Below are positions 52,574-61,936 of a stretch of DNA of 64,000 nt, in pieces (the first letter of the stretch is position 1; the number at the start of each line of letters is the position of its first letter). Where the stretch lies: positions 220,796 to 284,795 of the forward strand of contig NZ_VFTZ01000007.1 of assembly GCF_006440775.1 (NCBI RefSeq), given 5' to 3'. The notes under the pieces are model-generated. The model made no database searches. It was not told where the DNA came from and saw nothing but the letters and a program-made list of their open reading frames with translations. Made by a program: the position numbers and the translations under genes. Source of the stretch: Mesorhizobium sp. B2-7-2. Lineage in GTDB: Bacteria; Pseudomonadota; Alphaproteobacteria; Rhizobiales; Rhizobiaceae.

Positions 52574-54574
52574 ATGGCCGAACTTTCCCTGACCCGCGGC
52601 CGGATGGTCGATGTCCAGATCGCCCAGCGTGGAATTCACGACCGCCGGGTCCTGGAGGCCATGCGGGAGGTTCCACGCGAGGCCTTTGTCGATCCCGATT
52701 TCGAGGAATTCGCCTATGAGGACACCCCTTTGCCGATCGGCAAGGGTCAAACGATCTCGCAGCCCTTCATGGTCGCCTACATGATCGAAGCCGCCGAGAT
52801 CGATCCTGGCGACCGCGTTCTCGAGGTTGGAACGGGCTCGGGCTACGCGGCGGCGGTGATGAGCCGTGTCGCGGGCCGCGTCTACACGATAGAGCGCCAT
52901 GCGATGCTCGCCGAGATCGCCCGGCAGCGGTTCGAACGCCTCGGTTACGACAATATCGAGGTTCGCGCCGGCGACGGCACCAAGGGATGGAGCGACGCCG
53001 CTCCGTTCGATGCCATATTGGTGGCCGCAGCCGGTCCCGGCGCGCCGCTGGCGCTTCAGGAACAGCTCGATGTCGGTGGCCGTCTGGTGATCCCCGTCGG
53101 CAAGGAGGTCGACGACCAGCGGCTGCTGAAGGTCACCCGAACCGGCGCAACGACCTACGAGGAGGAAGACCTCGGTGGCGTGCAGTTCGTTCCGCTCATC
53201 GGCGAAGAAGGTTGGGCGGAACGGCCTCGATATGAAGACGATCGATCGGCGGTGGTCACGCCACAACCGCGCGAAAGAAGCCTGCCGGAGATGATCGCGG
53301 TCGCCGCCGAGCCGCTGCCGGATTTCGAAGACCCGGCCTTCGGCGATCTGTTCGACCGCTTCGCGGACCGGCGTGTTGTCCTTCTCGGCGAGGCCAGTCA
53401 CGGCACCTCCGAATTCTACAAGGCGCGCGGCGCGATCACGCGTCGGCTCATCGAAAAGCATGGCTTCAGCATCGTCGCGGTTGAAGCGGACTGGCCGGAT
53501 GCCGCGGCCATTGACCGCCACGTCCGCCATCGGCCGCCGCGCGCGGCCACAGAGCCGCCGTTCCAACGCTTTCCCACCTGGATGTGGCGCAACACCGATG
53601 TCGACGCATTCGTCGGCTGGATGCGGGATCACAATGGAGGCCTCGACGATATAAACCGCCGGGCCGGCTTTTACGGTCTCGACATCTACAATATGAGCGC
53701 GTCGATTGCGGCCGTCCTGCGCTATCTCGACCAGGTCGATCCGGAAGCCGCCGCCGCTGCGCGGCAACGCTATGGCTGCCTGACCCCGTGGCAGAAAGAG
53801 CCTTCCACATACGGGCGCGCCGTGCTCACCGCCGGCTATCGCAAATGCGAACAAGCCGTGCTGGAGCAATGTCAGGAGCTGCTTGCAAGACAGCTCGACT
53901 ACGCTCGACAGGATGGCGCCGACTTTCTCGATGCCACGCAGAATGCAAGGCTGATCGCAGCCGCTGAACGCTACTATCGCATCATGTATTACGGCGGGGC
54001 GGAATCCTGGAATCTCCGCGACACGCACATGTTCGAGACGCTAGAGCATCTTCTCGAGGCGCGCGGCTCGGAGTCAAAGGCCGTCGTCTGGGCCCACAAC
54101 TCGCATATCGGCGATGCCCGCTTCACCGAGATGGGAACGATCAGGCAGGAGTTGAACATCGGCCAGCTCTGCCGCGAGCGCTTCGGCGACCAAGTGGCGC
54201 TGATCGGCTTCGGCACCCATTCCGGAACGGTAGCCGCAGCTTCGGATTGGGACGATCCGATGCAGGTCATGCGGGTGCGCCCTTCGCATGCGGACAGCTA
54301 CGAACGGCTCTGCCACGACAGCGGGGTGTCGCGGTTCCTGCTCGATATGGACCGCGACGCCGCGCTGAGACATCGCCTGCTGGAGCGGCGGCTGGAGCGC
54401 TTCATTGGCGTGATCTACAGGCCGGAAACCGAACTGCGCAGCCACTATGCCGATGCCTCGCTGCCGCGGCAGTTCGACGCCTTTGTCTGGTTCGACAAGA
54501 CGAAAGCGGTGACGCCGCTTGGGCCGGAGCATGCCCGGACCGGTGTACCCGAAACCTATCCGTTCGGACTTTGA
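52574..54574 (+). CDS. Protein-L-isoaspartate methyltransferase / erythromycin-esterase-like fusion
   Basis: A 666-residue fusion. Residues 1 to about 210 form a PCMT methyltransferase (VLEVGTGSGYAAAVMSRVAG near 83 binds S-adenosylmethionine; PLPIGKGQTISQPFMVAYM precedes it). About 265-666 form an erythromycin-esterase-like domain (VVLLGEASHGTSEFYKARG near 270, VVWAHNSHIGDARFTEMG near 505) that keeps the family's glutamate and histidine residues. The first half should repair or label isoaspartyl residues; the second is a hydrolase whose substrate is unknown. No frameshift separates the halves. Confidence 0.86.
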   Translation: MAELSLTRGRMVDVQIAQRGIHDRRVLEAMREVPREAFVDPDFEEFAYEDTPLPIGKGQTISQPFMVAYMIEAAEIDPGDRVLEVGTGSGYAAAVMSRVAGRVYTIERHAMLAEIARQRFERLGYDNIEVRAGDGTKGWSDAAPFDAILVAAAGPGAPLALQEQLDVGGRLVIPVGKEVDDQRLLKVTRTGATTYEEEDLGGVQFVPLIGEEGWAERPRYEDDRSAVVTPQPRERSLPEMIAVAAEPLPDFEDPAFGDLFDRFADRRVVLLGEASHGTSEFYKARGAITRRLIEKHGFSIVAVEADWPDAAAIDRHVRHRPPRAATEPPFQRFPTWMWRNTDVDAFVGWMRDHNGGLDDINRRAGFYGLDIYNMSASIAAVLRYLDQVDPEAAAAARQRYGCLTPWQKEPSTYGRAVLTAGYRKCEQAVLEQCQELLARQLDYARQDGADFLDATQNARLIAAAERYYRIMYYGGAESWNLRDTHMFETLEHLLEARGSESKAVVWAHNSHIGDARFTEMGTIRQELNIGQLCRERFGDQVALIGFGTHSGTVAAASDWDDPMQVMRVRPSHADSYERLCHDSGVSRFLLDMDRDAALRHRLLERRLERFIGVIYRPETELRSHYADASLPRQFDAFVWFDKTKAVTPLGPEHARTGVPETYPFGL

Positions 54575-54675
54575 CGATGTCGGAGTCTCGGAACACAGCG
54601 GTGGCCAAACACGCTCGGGAACATTCGCTTCGACCAATCAGTTCCTCATCCAGCAAATCTTGGAAGGAGCCTGCC

Positions 54676-54876
54676 ATGAGCACCAAGCATCTCAAATCGC
54701 GCAAACCGAGCGACGCCGATCTGGAAAACAATCCAGGCATCGGAACGTCAAAGGGCAGCATCAAGGAAGGCGATGATCTCGAGCTCGGCGAGAACACGAC
54801 CGAAGGCGACGTCGAGAACGACACAACGGCCAGCGGCGGCATCAATCCGCGGCAAAAAATGCGCACGAACAAATAG
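54676..54876 (+). CDS. Small charged hypothetical protein
   Basis: A 66-residue hydrophilic protein with alternating acidic and basic stretches (HLKSRKPSDADLENNPGIGT, KEGDDLELGENTTEGDVEND). No transmembrane span. GGAAGGAGCC is a strong ribosome binding site. It resembles small stress-induced or disordered proteins seen in rhizobia. It probably shares a message with the fusion gene 100 bases upstream. Confidence 0.7.
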   Translation: MSTKHLKSRKPSDADLENNPGIGTSKGSIKEGDDLELGENTTEGDVENDTTASGGINPRQKMRTNK

Positions 54877-54897
54877 CGTCTAAGCCGGGCGAACGCC

Positions 54898-55002
54898 TCA
54901 CATATCCGTTTTTGGCTCTTCCGCGTCGGCGCGAACGAGCTTGATGTCGGCTCCTGCCGCCCAGGCGCCGATGTCCTCGCGGCGCAGCGCCGCCGCCATC
55001 AT
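54898..55002 (-). other. Possible small reading frame or gene remnant
   Basis: A 34-residue frame starting MMAAALRREDIGAWAAGADI, with AGGGCAGGA upstream on its strand. It shows coding-like codon use but no recognisable family. It may be the tail of a decayed gene. The 54877-55189 gap otherwise contains the operators and promoter described separately. Confidence 0.2.
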
Positions 55003-55050
55003 GTCCGCGGTTCCTGCCCTCCCCTATTTTTAATCTACCAGTTCAGCTCT

Positions 55051-55119
55051 TGAACGTCGTTCACTTTTCTCTTGAACGCGGTTCACGATGTGCTATAGTG
55101 CATTCGTGAACAGCGTTCA
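55051..55119 (+). promoter_or_regulatory. Promoter with three TGAAC-N3-GTTCA operators
   Basis: Three palindromes lie at 55051-55063, 55073-55085 and 55107-55119, all TGAAC-N3-GTTCA; the first is perfect through its inner bases too. TTGAAC (55072-55077), 16-base spacer, TATAGT (55094-55099) form a good promoter. The middle operator overlaps the 35-box and the third overlaps the expected start point, so binding should repress. The site form is typical of TetR-family regulators. Confidence 0.8.
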
Positions 55120-55189
55120 AGGCAACGTATCCGGCCTGAAACAGACCGGCGCCCATCCGGCTTAACGCTGAAACGAAAGGATCATATCG

Positions 55190-55321
55190 ATGCTCGCCGA
55201 CAGCCAAGCCCGCAAACAGTCACGTGCCTGGAAGGCCTGGAGACCGATCGTGGACGACAGATTCCACGCGCCAAGAACAAGAAACAAATGGTTTGGATTG
55301 AATCGCAGTAACGAAGTTTAA
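55190..55321 (+). CDS. Small leader open reading frame (43 residues)
   Basis: Starts MLADSQARKQSRAWKAWRPI; basic, tryptophan-containing, no known family. GAAAGGA lies 8 bases before the ATG. It lies between the operator-promoter and the large lipid acylation gene, so it may be a leader peptide or a separate small protein transcribed with it. Confidence 0.45.
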   Translation: MLADSQARKQSRAWKAWRPIVDDRFHAPRTRNKWFGLNRSNEV

Positions 55322-55409
55322 CGGCTTCCCGATAGACAAGGCTCAAACCGCGCAAGTGTCCGCTCAGTCCAATCGGATTGCCAGCCGGACTTGCCCAATG
55401 GAAATTGCC

Positions 55410-58400
55410 ATGAACACCCATCTGATGATGTCGCGGCGCTTCGCGCCTCTCTTCTGGACGCAGTTCCTCTCAGCCTTCAATGACAATTTCCTGAAGAACA
55501 CGCTGGTGTTCCTCATTCTCTTCACTCTTGCCAAGGACCAGGCCGCGTCGCTGGTGACGCTGGCGGGCGCTGTCTTCATGGCGCCCTTCCTGCTGCTATC
55601 GGCGCTTGGCGGCGAGATCGCCGACCGCTTCGACAAGGCGCTGATCGCGCGGCGGCTGAAGTTCACCGAGATCGCCGCGGCCGCCGTCGCCGTCGCCGGC
55701 ATCGCGCTGTCGTCGATCCCGGTGCTGATGACGGCGCTGTTGATGTTCGGCACCATCTCGGCGCTGTTCGGGCCGATCAAATACGGCATCCTGCCCGATC
55801 ACCTCGAACGCAAGGAACTGCCCAAGGCCAACGCCTGGATCGAGTCGGCCACCTTCGCGGCGATCCTCGGCGGCACCATCGCCGGCGGCGTCGTCTCCGC
55901 CGATGGCATCGGCGTTTGGGTGTTCGGACCGATCATGATGGCGCTGGCCGTCGGCTGCTGGTTCGTCAGCCGTTACATCCCGTCCACCGGTTCGGCCGCG
56001 CCCAATCTTGCCATCGACAAGAACATCTTCCGCTCGACTTGGCGGCAGGTCGCCGACTTGCGCACCGACACGCGCATCTGGCGTGCCGGCCTGATGACCT
56101 CCTGGTTCTGGCTGGTCGGCGCGATCGTGCTGTCGATCCTGCCGACGCTGATCAAGGATTCGCTCGGCGGCAACGAGATCGCCGTCACCGCCTATCTTGC
56201 CGTGTTCGCCGTCTCGATCGCCGTCGGCTCGGCCATCGCCGCCTGGATGTCGCAAGGGCGCATGGTGCTGCTGCCCGCGCCGGTCGGCACCGCGCTGCTG
56301 GCGCTGTTCGGCCTGCATCTTGCCTGGACCATCGGCAGCATGCAGCCCTCGCCGAAGTCCGAGACGCTTGCCGCCTTCTTCGCCGGGCCCAACACCATCC
56401 GTGTCGCCATCGACCTCGCCGGCATGGCCATCGCCGCCGCCTTCCTGGTGGTGCCGACCTTTGCCGCCGTGCAGGCCTGGTCGCCGGAAGCGCGCCGCGC
56501 CCGCGTCGTGGCCGCCGTCAGCATCGTCAATGCGGGCTTCATGACCGTCGGCGGCATCCTCGTCGCCGCTATCCAGGCAGCCGGCGTCTCGATCGCGGGC
56601 ATCCTATTCGGCCTTGTCGCAGCCAATACCATCGCCGCCTGGCTGATGCTGAAATACCTGCCGACCAATCCGTTCCGCGACTTCGTGTCCATCCTGTTTC
56701 GCGCCTTCCTGCGCCTGGAGGTGGAGGGCATCGAAAACCTCAAGGCGGCCGGCAAGGCGCCGATCCTGGCGCTCAACCATGTCAGCTTCCTCGACGGTCC
56801 GCTGGCGCTGACCCTGACCGACGAGGAACCAGTCTTCGCCATCGACTATACGATCGCACAGGCCTGGTGGATGAAGCCGTTCATGAAGCTTGCTCGCGCC
56901 TTGCCGCTCAATCCGGCGAAGCCTATGTCGACCCGCACGCTGATCAAGATCGTGCAGGGCGGCGACCCGCTGGTCATCTTCCCGGAAGGCCGCATCACCG
57001 TCACCGGCGGCCTGATGAAGGTCTATGACGGCGCGGCCATGGTGGCCGACAAGACCAGCTCGATGGTGGTGCCGGTGCGCATCGAGGGGCTGGAGAAGAG
57101 CTACTTCTCGCGGCTGACCGCGCAGCATGTGCGCCGCCGCCTGTTCCCGAAGGTCAAGGTGACCATACTGGAGCCGGTGAAACTCGAAGTCGCGCAGGAA
57201 CTGAAGGGCCGCCAGCGTCGTGCCGCCGCCGGCTCCGCGCTCTACCAGGTGATGTCGGACCTCGTCTTCCGCACCCAGGACATCGGCAAGACGGTGCTGG
57301 AGAAGATCATCGAGGTCGCCAACGAGCGCGGCATGAAGGAGCTCGCCGTGCAGGATCCGGTCGCCGGGTCGCTGAGCTACGGCAAGCTGCTGACGGCCGC
57401 CGCCGTGCTCGGCGAGAAGTTCGAGCATCTCTATGCCGGCCAGCAGACATTGGGCATCATGCTGCCCAACGCCAACGGCGCCTGCGCGGCACTTCTCGGC
57501 GTGATGTCGGCCGGCAAGGTTCCCGCGATGATCAACTTCACCGCGGGTGCGGCGAACATCCTGTCGGCCTGCAAGGCGGCCGAGGTGCGCACCGTGCTCA
57601 CCTCCCGCGCCTTCGTCGAACAGGCAAAGCTCGGGCCGGTGGTGGAGGAGATCGGCCGTTCGGTCGACATCGTCTGGCTCGACGACCTGCGGGCCACGAT
57701 CGGCCTCAAGGACAAGCTGCTCGGCGTGTTGCGCAAGACGACGCCGCGGGTGGCGCGCAAGGCGGACGATCCGGCCGCGATCCTGTTCACCTCGGGCTCG
57801 GAAGGCACGCCCAAGGGCGTGGTGCTCACCCACCGCAACATCCTGGCCAATGCCGCCCAGGCTGCCTCGCGCATCGATTTCCACTCGGGCGACAAGGTGT
57901 TCAACGTGCTGCCGATCTTCCACTCCTTCGGCATGACGGCGGGCACGGTGCTGCCGCTGATCTCCGGCGTGCCGGTCTATTTCTACCCCTCGCCGCTGCA
58001 CTACCGCATCGTGCCGGAACTGATCTATGCCTCGAACGCCACGATCATCTTCGGCACTGACACCTTCCTCTCCGGCTATGCCCGCACGGCACATCCTTAC
58101 GACTTCCGTTCGGTGCGCTACTGCTTCGCCGGCGCCGAGCCGGTCAAGGCCGCGACGCGCACGACCTATATGGAGAAGTTCGGCTTGCGCATCCTGGAAG
58201 GCTATGGCGTGACCGAAACCGCACCGGTGATCGCCATCAACACGCCGATGTACAACAAGTCGGGCAGCGTCGGCAAAATCATGCCCGGCATGGAGTATCG
58301 GCTGCAGCCGGTGCCCGGAGTCGACGAAGGCGGCCGGCTCTTCGTGCGCGGCCCGAACGTCATGGCCGGCTATCTGCGCACCGAGAATCCGGGCGTGATC

Positions 58401-58814
58401 GAGCCGCTCGCCGATGGCTGGCACGACACCGGCGACGTCGTGACAGTCGACGATGCGGGCTTCATCTCGATCCGCGGCCGCGCCAAGCGCTTCGCCAAGA
58501 TCGGCGGCGAGATGGTCTCGTTGGCCGCGGTCGAGGCGCTGGCCGGCGAGCTCTGGAAAGGCTCGCTGTCGGCCGTGGCCACGATGCCGGACGCCCGCAA
58601 GGGCGAGAAGCTGATCCTGATCACGGAAGCGCCCAACGCGACCCGCGCGGACTTCCTGGCCTTCGCCAAGGCGAACGGCGCCATGGACCTGATGGTGCCG
58701 GCCGAAGTGCGCGTCGTGGCGAGAGTGCCGGTGCTCGGTTCCGGCAAGCTCGACTTTGCCGGCGTGACCAGGATGGTGCGCGGCGAGGAAGACCTCAAGG
58801 TCAAGGCCGCCTGA
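55410..58814 (+). CDS. aas: Lysophospholipid transporter / acyltransferase / acyl-ACP synthetase fusion
   Basis: A 1134-residue three-module membrane protein. Residues 1 to about 410 form an LplT-like MFS transporter (FNDNFLKNTLVFLILFTLA); about 430-620 a PlsC acyltransferase with NHVSFLDG (HX4D) and FPEGRITVTGG; about 650-1134 an AMP-forming acyl-ACP synthetase with ILFTSGSEGTPKGVVLTH near 790. It should flip lysophospholipids inward and re-acylate them. Several starts are possible; the ATG at 55410 fits the family N-terminus, ATG at 55398 is an alternative. Transcription is likely from the promoter at 55072. Confidence 0.88.
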   Translation: MNTHLMMSRRFAPLFWTQFLSAFNDNFLKNTLVFLILFTLAKDQAASLVTLAGAVFMAPFLLLSALGGEIADRFDKALIARRLKFTEIAAAAVAVAGIALSSIPVLMTALLMFGTISALFGPIKYGILPDHLERKELPKANAWIESATFAAILGGTIAGGVVSADGIGVWVFGPIMMALAVGCWFVSRYIPSTGSAAPNLAIDKNIFRSTWRQVADLRTDTRIWRAGLMTSWFWLVGAIVLSILPTLIKDSLGGNEIAVTAYLAVFAVSIAVGSAIAAWMSQGRMVLLPAPVGTALLALFGLHLAWTIGSMQPSPKSETLAAFFAGPNTIRVAIDLAGMAIAAAFLVVPTFAAVQAWSPEARRARVVAAVSIVNAGFMTVGGILVAAIQAAGVSIAGILFGLVAANTIAAWLMLKYLPTNPFRDFVSILFRAFLRLEVEGIENLKAAGKAPILALNHVSFLDGPLALTLTDEEPVFAIDYTIAQAWWMKPFMKLARALPLNPAKPMSTRTLIKIVQGGDPLVIFPEGRITVTGGLMKVYDGAAMVADKTSSMVVPVRIEGLEKSYFSRLTAQHVRRRLFPKVKVTILEPVKLEVAQELKGRQRRAAAGSALYQVMSDLVFRTQDIGKTVLEKIIEVANERGMKELAVQDPVAGSLSYGKLLTAAAVLGEKFEHLYAGQQTLGIMLPNANGACAALLGVMSAGKVPAMINFTAGAANILSACKAAEVRTVLTSRAFVEQAKLGPVVEEIGRSVDIVWLDDLRATIGLKDKLLGVLRKTTPRVARKADDPAAILFTSGSEGTPKGVVLTHRNILANAAQAASRIDFHSGDKVFNVLPIFHSFGMTAGTVLPLISGVPVYFYPSPLHYRIVPELIYASNATIIFGTDTFLSGYARTAHPYDFRSVRYCFAGAEPVKAATRTTYMEKFGLRILEGYGVTETAPVIAINTPMYNKSGSVGKIMPGMEYRLQPVPGVDEGGRLFVRGPNVMAGYLRTENPGVIEPLADGWHDTGDVVTVDDAGFISIRGRAKRFAKIGGEMVSLAAVEALAGELWKGSLSAVATMPDARKGEKLILITEAPNATRADFLAFAKANGAMDLMVPAEVRVVARVPVLGSGKLDFAGVTRMVRGEEDLKVKAA

Positions 58815-58825
58815 CCCGGGCGTGC

Positions 58826-58856
58826 GAACAGGCCGGCAACAAACTCCGGCCTGTTC
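58826..58856 (+). terminator. Terminator of the aas-like gene
   Basis: GAACAGGCCGG and CCGGCCTGTTC form a perfect 11-bp stem with a nine-base loop, 12 bases after the stop codon. Only a weak T content follows. Confidence 0.65.
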
Positions 58857-59029
58857 ATTGCCAATCCCTGCCGCTCAAAAACAGGTATGACGTCGCGCTC
58901 GGGGAGGTGCGGGAGCAGGCGCGCACGGCGGTGCATTGAGGGCGAACTGATCCCGACCGACGCTTGCACGCGCTCCTGCGTGGCATGCGGGGAGCTCCTC
59001 GCCCGCAAGCCGACCAGCAGCCTAAGCCT

Positions 59030-59755
59030 CTACATGTTGGCGGCGGTCGGGCGCACGATCACTTCGTTGACGTCGACGCCGTCGGGCTGTTCGAGCGCGA
59101 AGCGGATCGCGCGGGCGACGGCGTCCGGCCTCAGCGACTTTTGCCGCCACTCTTTCAACGCCGCTGCCACCTGCGGGTCGCTGATGTCGTCGCCCAACTC
59201 GGTCGCTGTCACCCCGGGCGAGATGATCGTGGCGCGGATGTCGTCGTGCTCCTGCCGCAGGCCTTCGGTGATCGCCCACACCGCATATTTCGTGCCACAG
59301 TAGACCGCCGCGGTGGGCAGCACGAGATGCGCGCCGACGGACGCCACGTTGACGACGTGCCCGTTTTTCTGCGCGACGAAGCGCGGCAGCACCGAAGCGA
59401 TCCCGTTCAGCACGCCGAAGATGTTGACGTTTATCATGCGCGCCCACTCATTGCGCTTCAGGGCGGCAAGCGGCGACAGCGGCATGACGCCGGCATTGTT
59501 GACCAGCGCATCGATCCGCCCGAATTGGGCATGAGCGGCATCGGCGAAAGCCTCGAAGCTCTCGGCATTCGTTACGTCAAGCTCGCGCCAGGCGACGCGT
59601 TCACCGATTTCCTCGGCCAGCGCCTTAAGACGCTCGGCGCGTCGGGCTCCGATGAACAGTCTGGCGCCAGCCGCGGCAAGCTCTCGCACCGTCGCTTCGC
59701 CGATGCCGCTCGATGCGCCGGTGATGAGTACAATCTTGTCTTTCAGTCCCGTCAT
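59030..59755 (-). CDS. Short-chain dehydrogenase/reductase
   Basis: A 241-residue classical SDR. TGASSGIG near residue 15 binds the cofactor, NNAGVMPLSPL and YCGTK give the structural and catalytic residues (Tyr and Lys of YxxxK). An acidic or basic specificity residue was not assessed, so NAD versus NADP is open. It is divergent from an AraC regulator that probably controls it. GGAACG lies before the ATG. Confidence 0.87.
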   Translation of the reverse strand: MTGLKDKIVLITGASSGIGEATVRELAAAGARLFIGARRAERLKALAEEIGERVAWRELDVTNAESFEAFADAAHAQFGRIDALVNNAGVMPLSPLAALKRNEWARMINVNIFGVLNGIASVLPRFVAQKNGHVVNVASVGAHLVLPTAAVYCGTKYAVWAITEGLRQEHDDIRATIISPGVTATELGDDISDPQVAAALKEWRQKSLRPDAVARAIRFALEQPDGVDVNEVIVRPTAANM

Positions 59756-59903
59756 GATCGTTCCTTTTTGGCTTGCGGTGACGGGATGAAAATGGCGTTG
59801 CACAGGCGAAGACCGGTAGCGCGATCGTCCAAAGAGTTTGCACGATCCTCCAAATCGGGCGGACTAGCCTTGCAACATTCCGCGCCATGCAGATTTATGC
59901 GGC

Positions 59904-60800
59904 ATGGAAAAAATCACCGACCTGGCCGGGCTGATTGCCCGGCATGCCAGGGATCCGGGCATTTCAGGCACCGCGATACCCCGGCTGACGCTCATTCGTG
60001 CCGACCGGCCCAGCGCGCCGGTGCCGGCGGTCTATGAAGCCTCGCTTTGCATAATCGCCCAAGGGTCGAAGCGCGTCTCGCTGGCAGACCAGAGCGTGGT
60101 CTATGATGCATCGAGCTATCTTCTTGTTTCGGTCGACCTGCCTCTGGTCGGCCATGTTCTCGAGGCCAGTCCGGCCGCACCATATCTATGCTGCAAGATC
60201 GACTTCGACCTCGCGGCACTTGCCGATCTGCTTGTGACGGAGCGGCGGGCTTCTTTCGAGAAGGACTTGCCTGTGCTTGCGGTCTATCCAAGCGACCCGG
60301 ACCTGATCGATGCCGCGAGCCGATTGGTGAAGCTGCTCGATCGCCCCGAAACCGTCGATGTTCTGGCCCCGCTGATAGAGCGCGAAATCCTCTACCGTCT
60401 GCTTACCGGTCCGCATGGCGCAACGCTTCGTCAAATGGGAACCGTGGATAGCCACCTGAACCAGGTGAGCCGCGCGATCGCTACGATTCGGAACGGCTTC
60501 CAGGCGCAATTGCGGATCGACGAGATTGCCGCGGCGTCAGGCATGAGCGCGTCGTCGCTTCATGCTCACTTCAAGGCGATCACGCGCATGACCCCGCTGG
60601 AATATCAAAAGCAGCTACGCCTGCAGGAAGCGCGAAGGCTGATGCTTGCCGACGGGGCCAACGCCGGCACGGCCGGTTTCGCAGTCGGCTATGACAGCCC
60701 GTCCCAGTTCAGCCGCGAATATCGGCGCCTGTTCGGCGCCCCACCCCGTCAGGACATCGAGCGTCTTCAGGCCATACCCGGTTCGGCCGCGGCCTATTGA
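59904..60800 (+). CDS. AraC-family transcriptional regulator
   Basis: A 298-residue regulator with an N-terminal cupin-like domain (SLCIIAQGSKRVSLADQSVV) and two C-terminal helix-turn-helix motifs (LRIDEIAAASGMSASSLHAH, GFAVGYDSPSQFSREYRRLF). It matches the AraC type that lies beside aldo-keto or short-chain dehydrogenases. The divergent SDR is the likely target. Confidence 0.88.
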   Translation: MEKITDLAGLIARHARDPGISGTAIPRLTLIRADRPSAPVPAVYEASLCIIAQGSKRVSLADQSVVYDASSYLLVSVDLPLVGHVLEASPAAPYLCCKIDFDLAALADLLVTERRASFEKDLPVLAVYPSDPDLIDAASRLVKLLDRPETVDVLAPLIEREILYRLLTGPHGATLRQMGTVDSHLNQVSRAIATIRNGFQAQLRIDEIAAASGMSASSLHAHFKAITRMTPLEYQKQLRLQEARRLMLADGANAGTAGFAVGYDSPSQFSREYRRLFGAPPRQDIERLQAIPGSAAAY

Positions 60801-60877
60801 GCCTTTGGCCGAGGAGGGGTGCAGCCTGTCAAACGGGCCAGCTGGGTCGCCGAAGATTTTGCGCCGGACCGATCGAC

Positions 60878-61837
60878 TCAGGCCGCGTATCTTGCCATTG
60901 CCGGCTGCCTCGACCATTGCGCGTACCAGGTGTCGAAGAGCTTGAGCTGCTGCTCGGCATAGCCGCGCTGGCTGTCGCTCAGCGCGTCCGTCTCGTTGAA
61001 GTGCAGCCTGTATTCGGGATCACCCTTCAGCACCATCATGTGCTTGAAATAGAGCACGAGGTCCGGTCCCTCGTCGAAAGAGGACAGCACGGCCAGTGCC
61101 GCGTCCAGTTCCTGCGCCAGCCGGCGCGCTTCGGCATCTCCTTGCGCCGCCGCCTGGCTGAGGCCCACCAGATGCAGCACTTCCTTGGGCAGGACATTGC
61201 CGATGCCGGTGATGGCGCCGGACGCACCGCAATTGACGAAGCCGTGGAAGACGGCGGTGTCGACGCCGATCATCAGCGCAACGTCGTCGTCGCGGCTGGT
61301 GATGTTTTCCGCCGCGTAGCGCAAATCCGCCGGGCCGCCGAACTCCTTGAAGCCGACCAGGTTCGGATGCTCGGCGCGCAGCGCGAAGAAGAGATCGGCG
61401 CGCGTGGCAAAGCCGTAATAGGGGCTGTTGTAGATGACGGCCGGCAGGTCGGGCGCGGCGGCAAGGATTGCCTTGAAGTGGTGGCGCTGCGCGCTGACCG
61501 AGGGGCCGCGCGACAAGACGCGCGGGATGACCATCAGGCCCCGGGCGCCGACCTTTTGCGCATGGGCGGCGTGCGTCACGGCGCTGGCGGTGTTGACCGC
61601 GCCGGTGCCGACGATCACCGGAACGCCGGCCTTCACCAGGCGCTCGACGCCTTCCATGCGCTGCGCGTCGTTCAGCAGCGGCCAGTCGCCCATGGAGCCG
61701 CAATAGACGACGGCCGACATGCCGGCGGCGATCAGCTCGCGCCCCTTGCGCACCAGCGCGTCGAAGTCGGGAAGTCGGTCATCGGTGCAAGGCGTCATCA
61801 GCGCCGGCATGCAGCCGGAAAAAACATTGGCGGGCAT
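60878..61837 (-). CDS. Dihydrodipicolinate-synthase-family lyase/deaminase
   Basis: A 319-residue class I aldolase-fold enzyme. VVYCGSMGDWPLLNDAQRME replaces the usual GTTGE motif region, VIYNSPYYGFATRADLFFAL gives the catalytic tyrosine, and LVGFKEFGGPADLRYAAENI the Schiff-base lysine. The altered GTTGE segment argues against true DapA. Related rhizobial/Brucella proteins act on hydroxyproline-derived or sugar-acid intermediates; I cannot choose. GGAGAC precedes the ATG at 61837. Confidence 0.78.
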   Translation of the reverse strand: MPANVFSGCMPALMTPCTDDRLPDFDALVRKGRELIAAGMSAVVYCGSMGDWPLLNDAQRMEGVERLVKAGVPVIVGTGAVNTASAVTHAAHAQKVGARGLMVIPRVLSRGPSVSAQRHHFKAILAAAPDLPAVIYNSPYYGFATRADLFFALRAEHPNLVGFKEFGGPADLRYAAENITSRDDDVALMIGVDTAVFHGFVNCGASGAITGIGNVLPKEVLHLVGLSQAAAQGDAEARRLAQELDAALAVLSSFDEGPDLVLYFKHMMVLKGDPEYRLHFNETDALSDSQRGYAEQQLKLFDTWYAQWSRQPAMARYAA

Positions 61838-61936
61838 TTTCGAAGTCTCCTTGAGGCAGGCATGCGGAATGACCAGTTTGGCCCGGCGCAGCACCGCTTG
61901 CCAAGCGGATAGTCGCTTTTCCGGCTGAAGCGAGCC

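Noticed and set aside
52574..54574. Macrolide resistance gene
   Set aside because: The esterase-like domain is distant from clinical Ere enzymes, fused to a methyltransferase, and not in a resistance context.
55051..55119. Short CRISPR array
   Set aside because: The repeated units are 13-bp palindromes, one of them overlapping promoter boxes, with uneven spacing; there are no cas genes.
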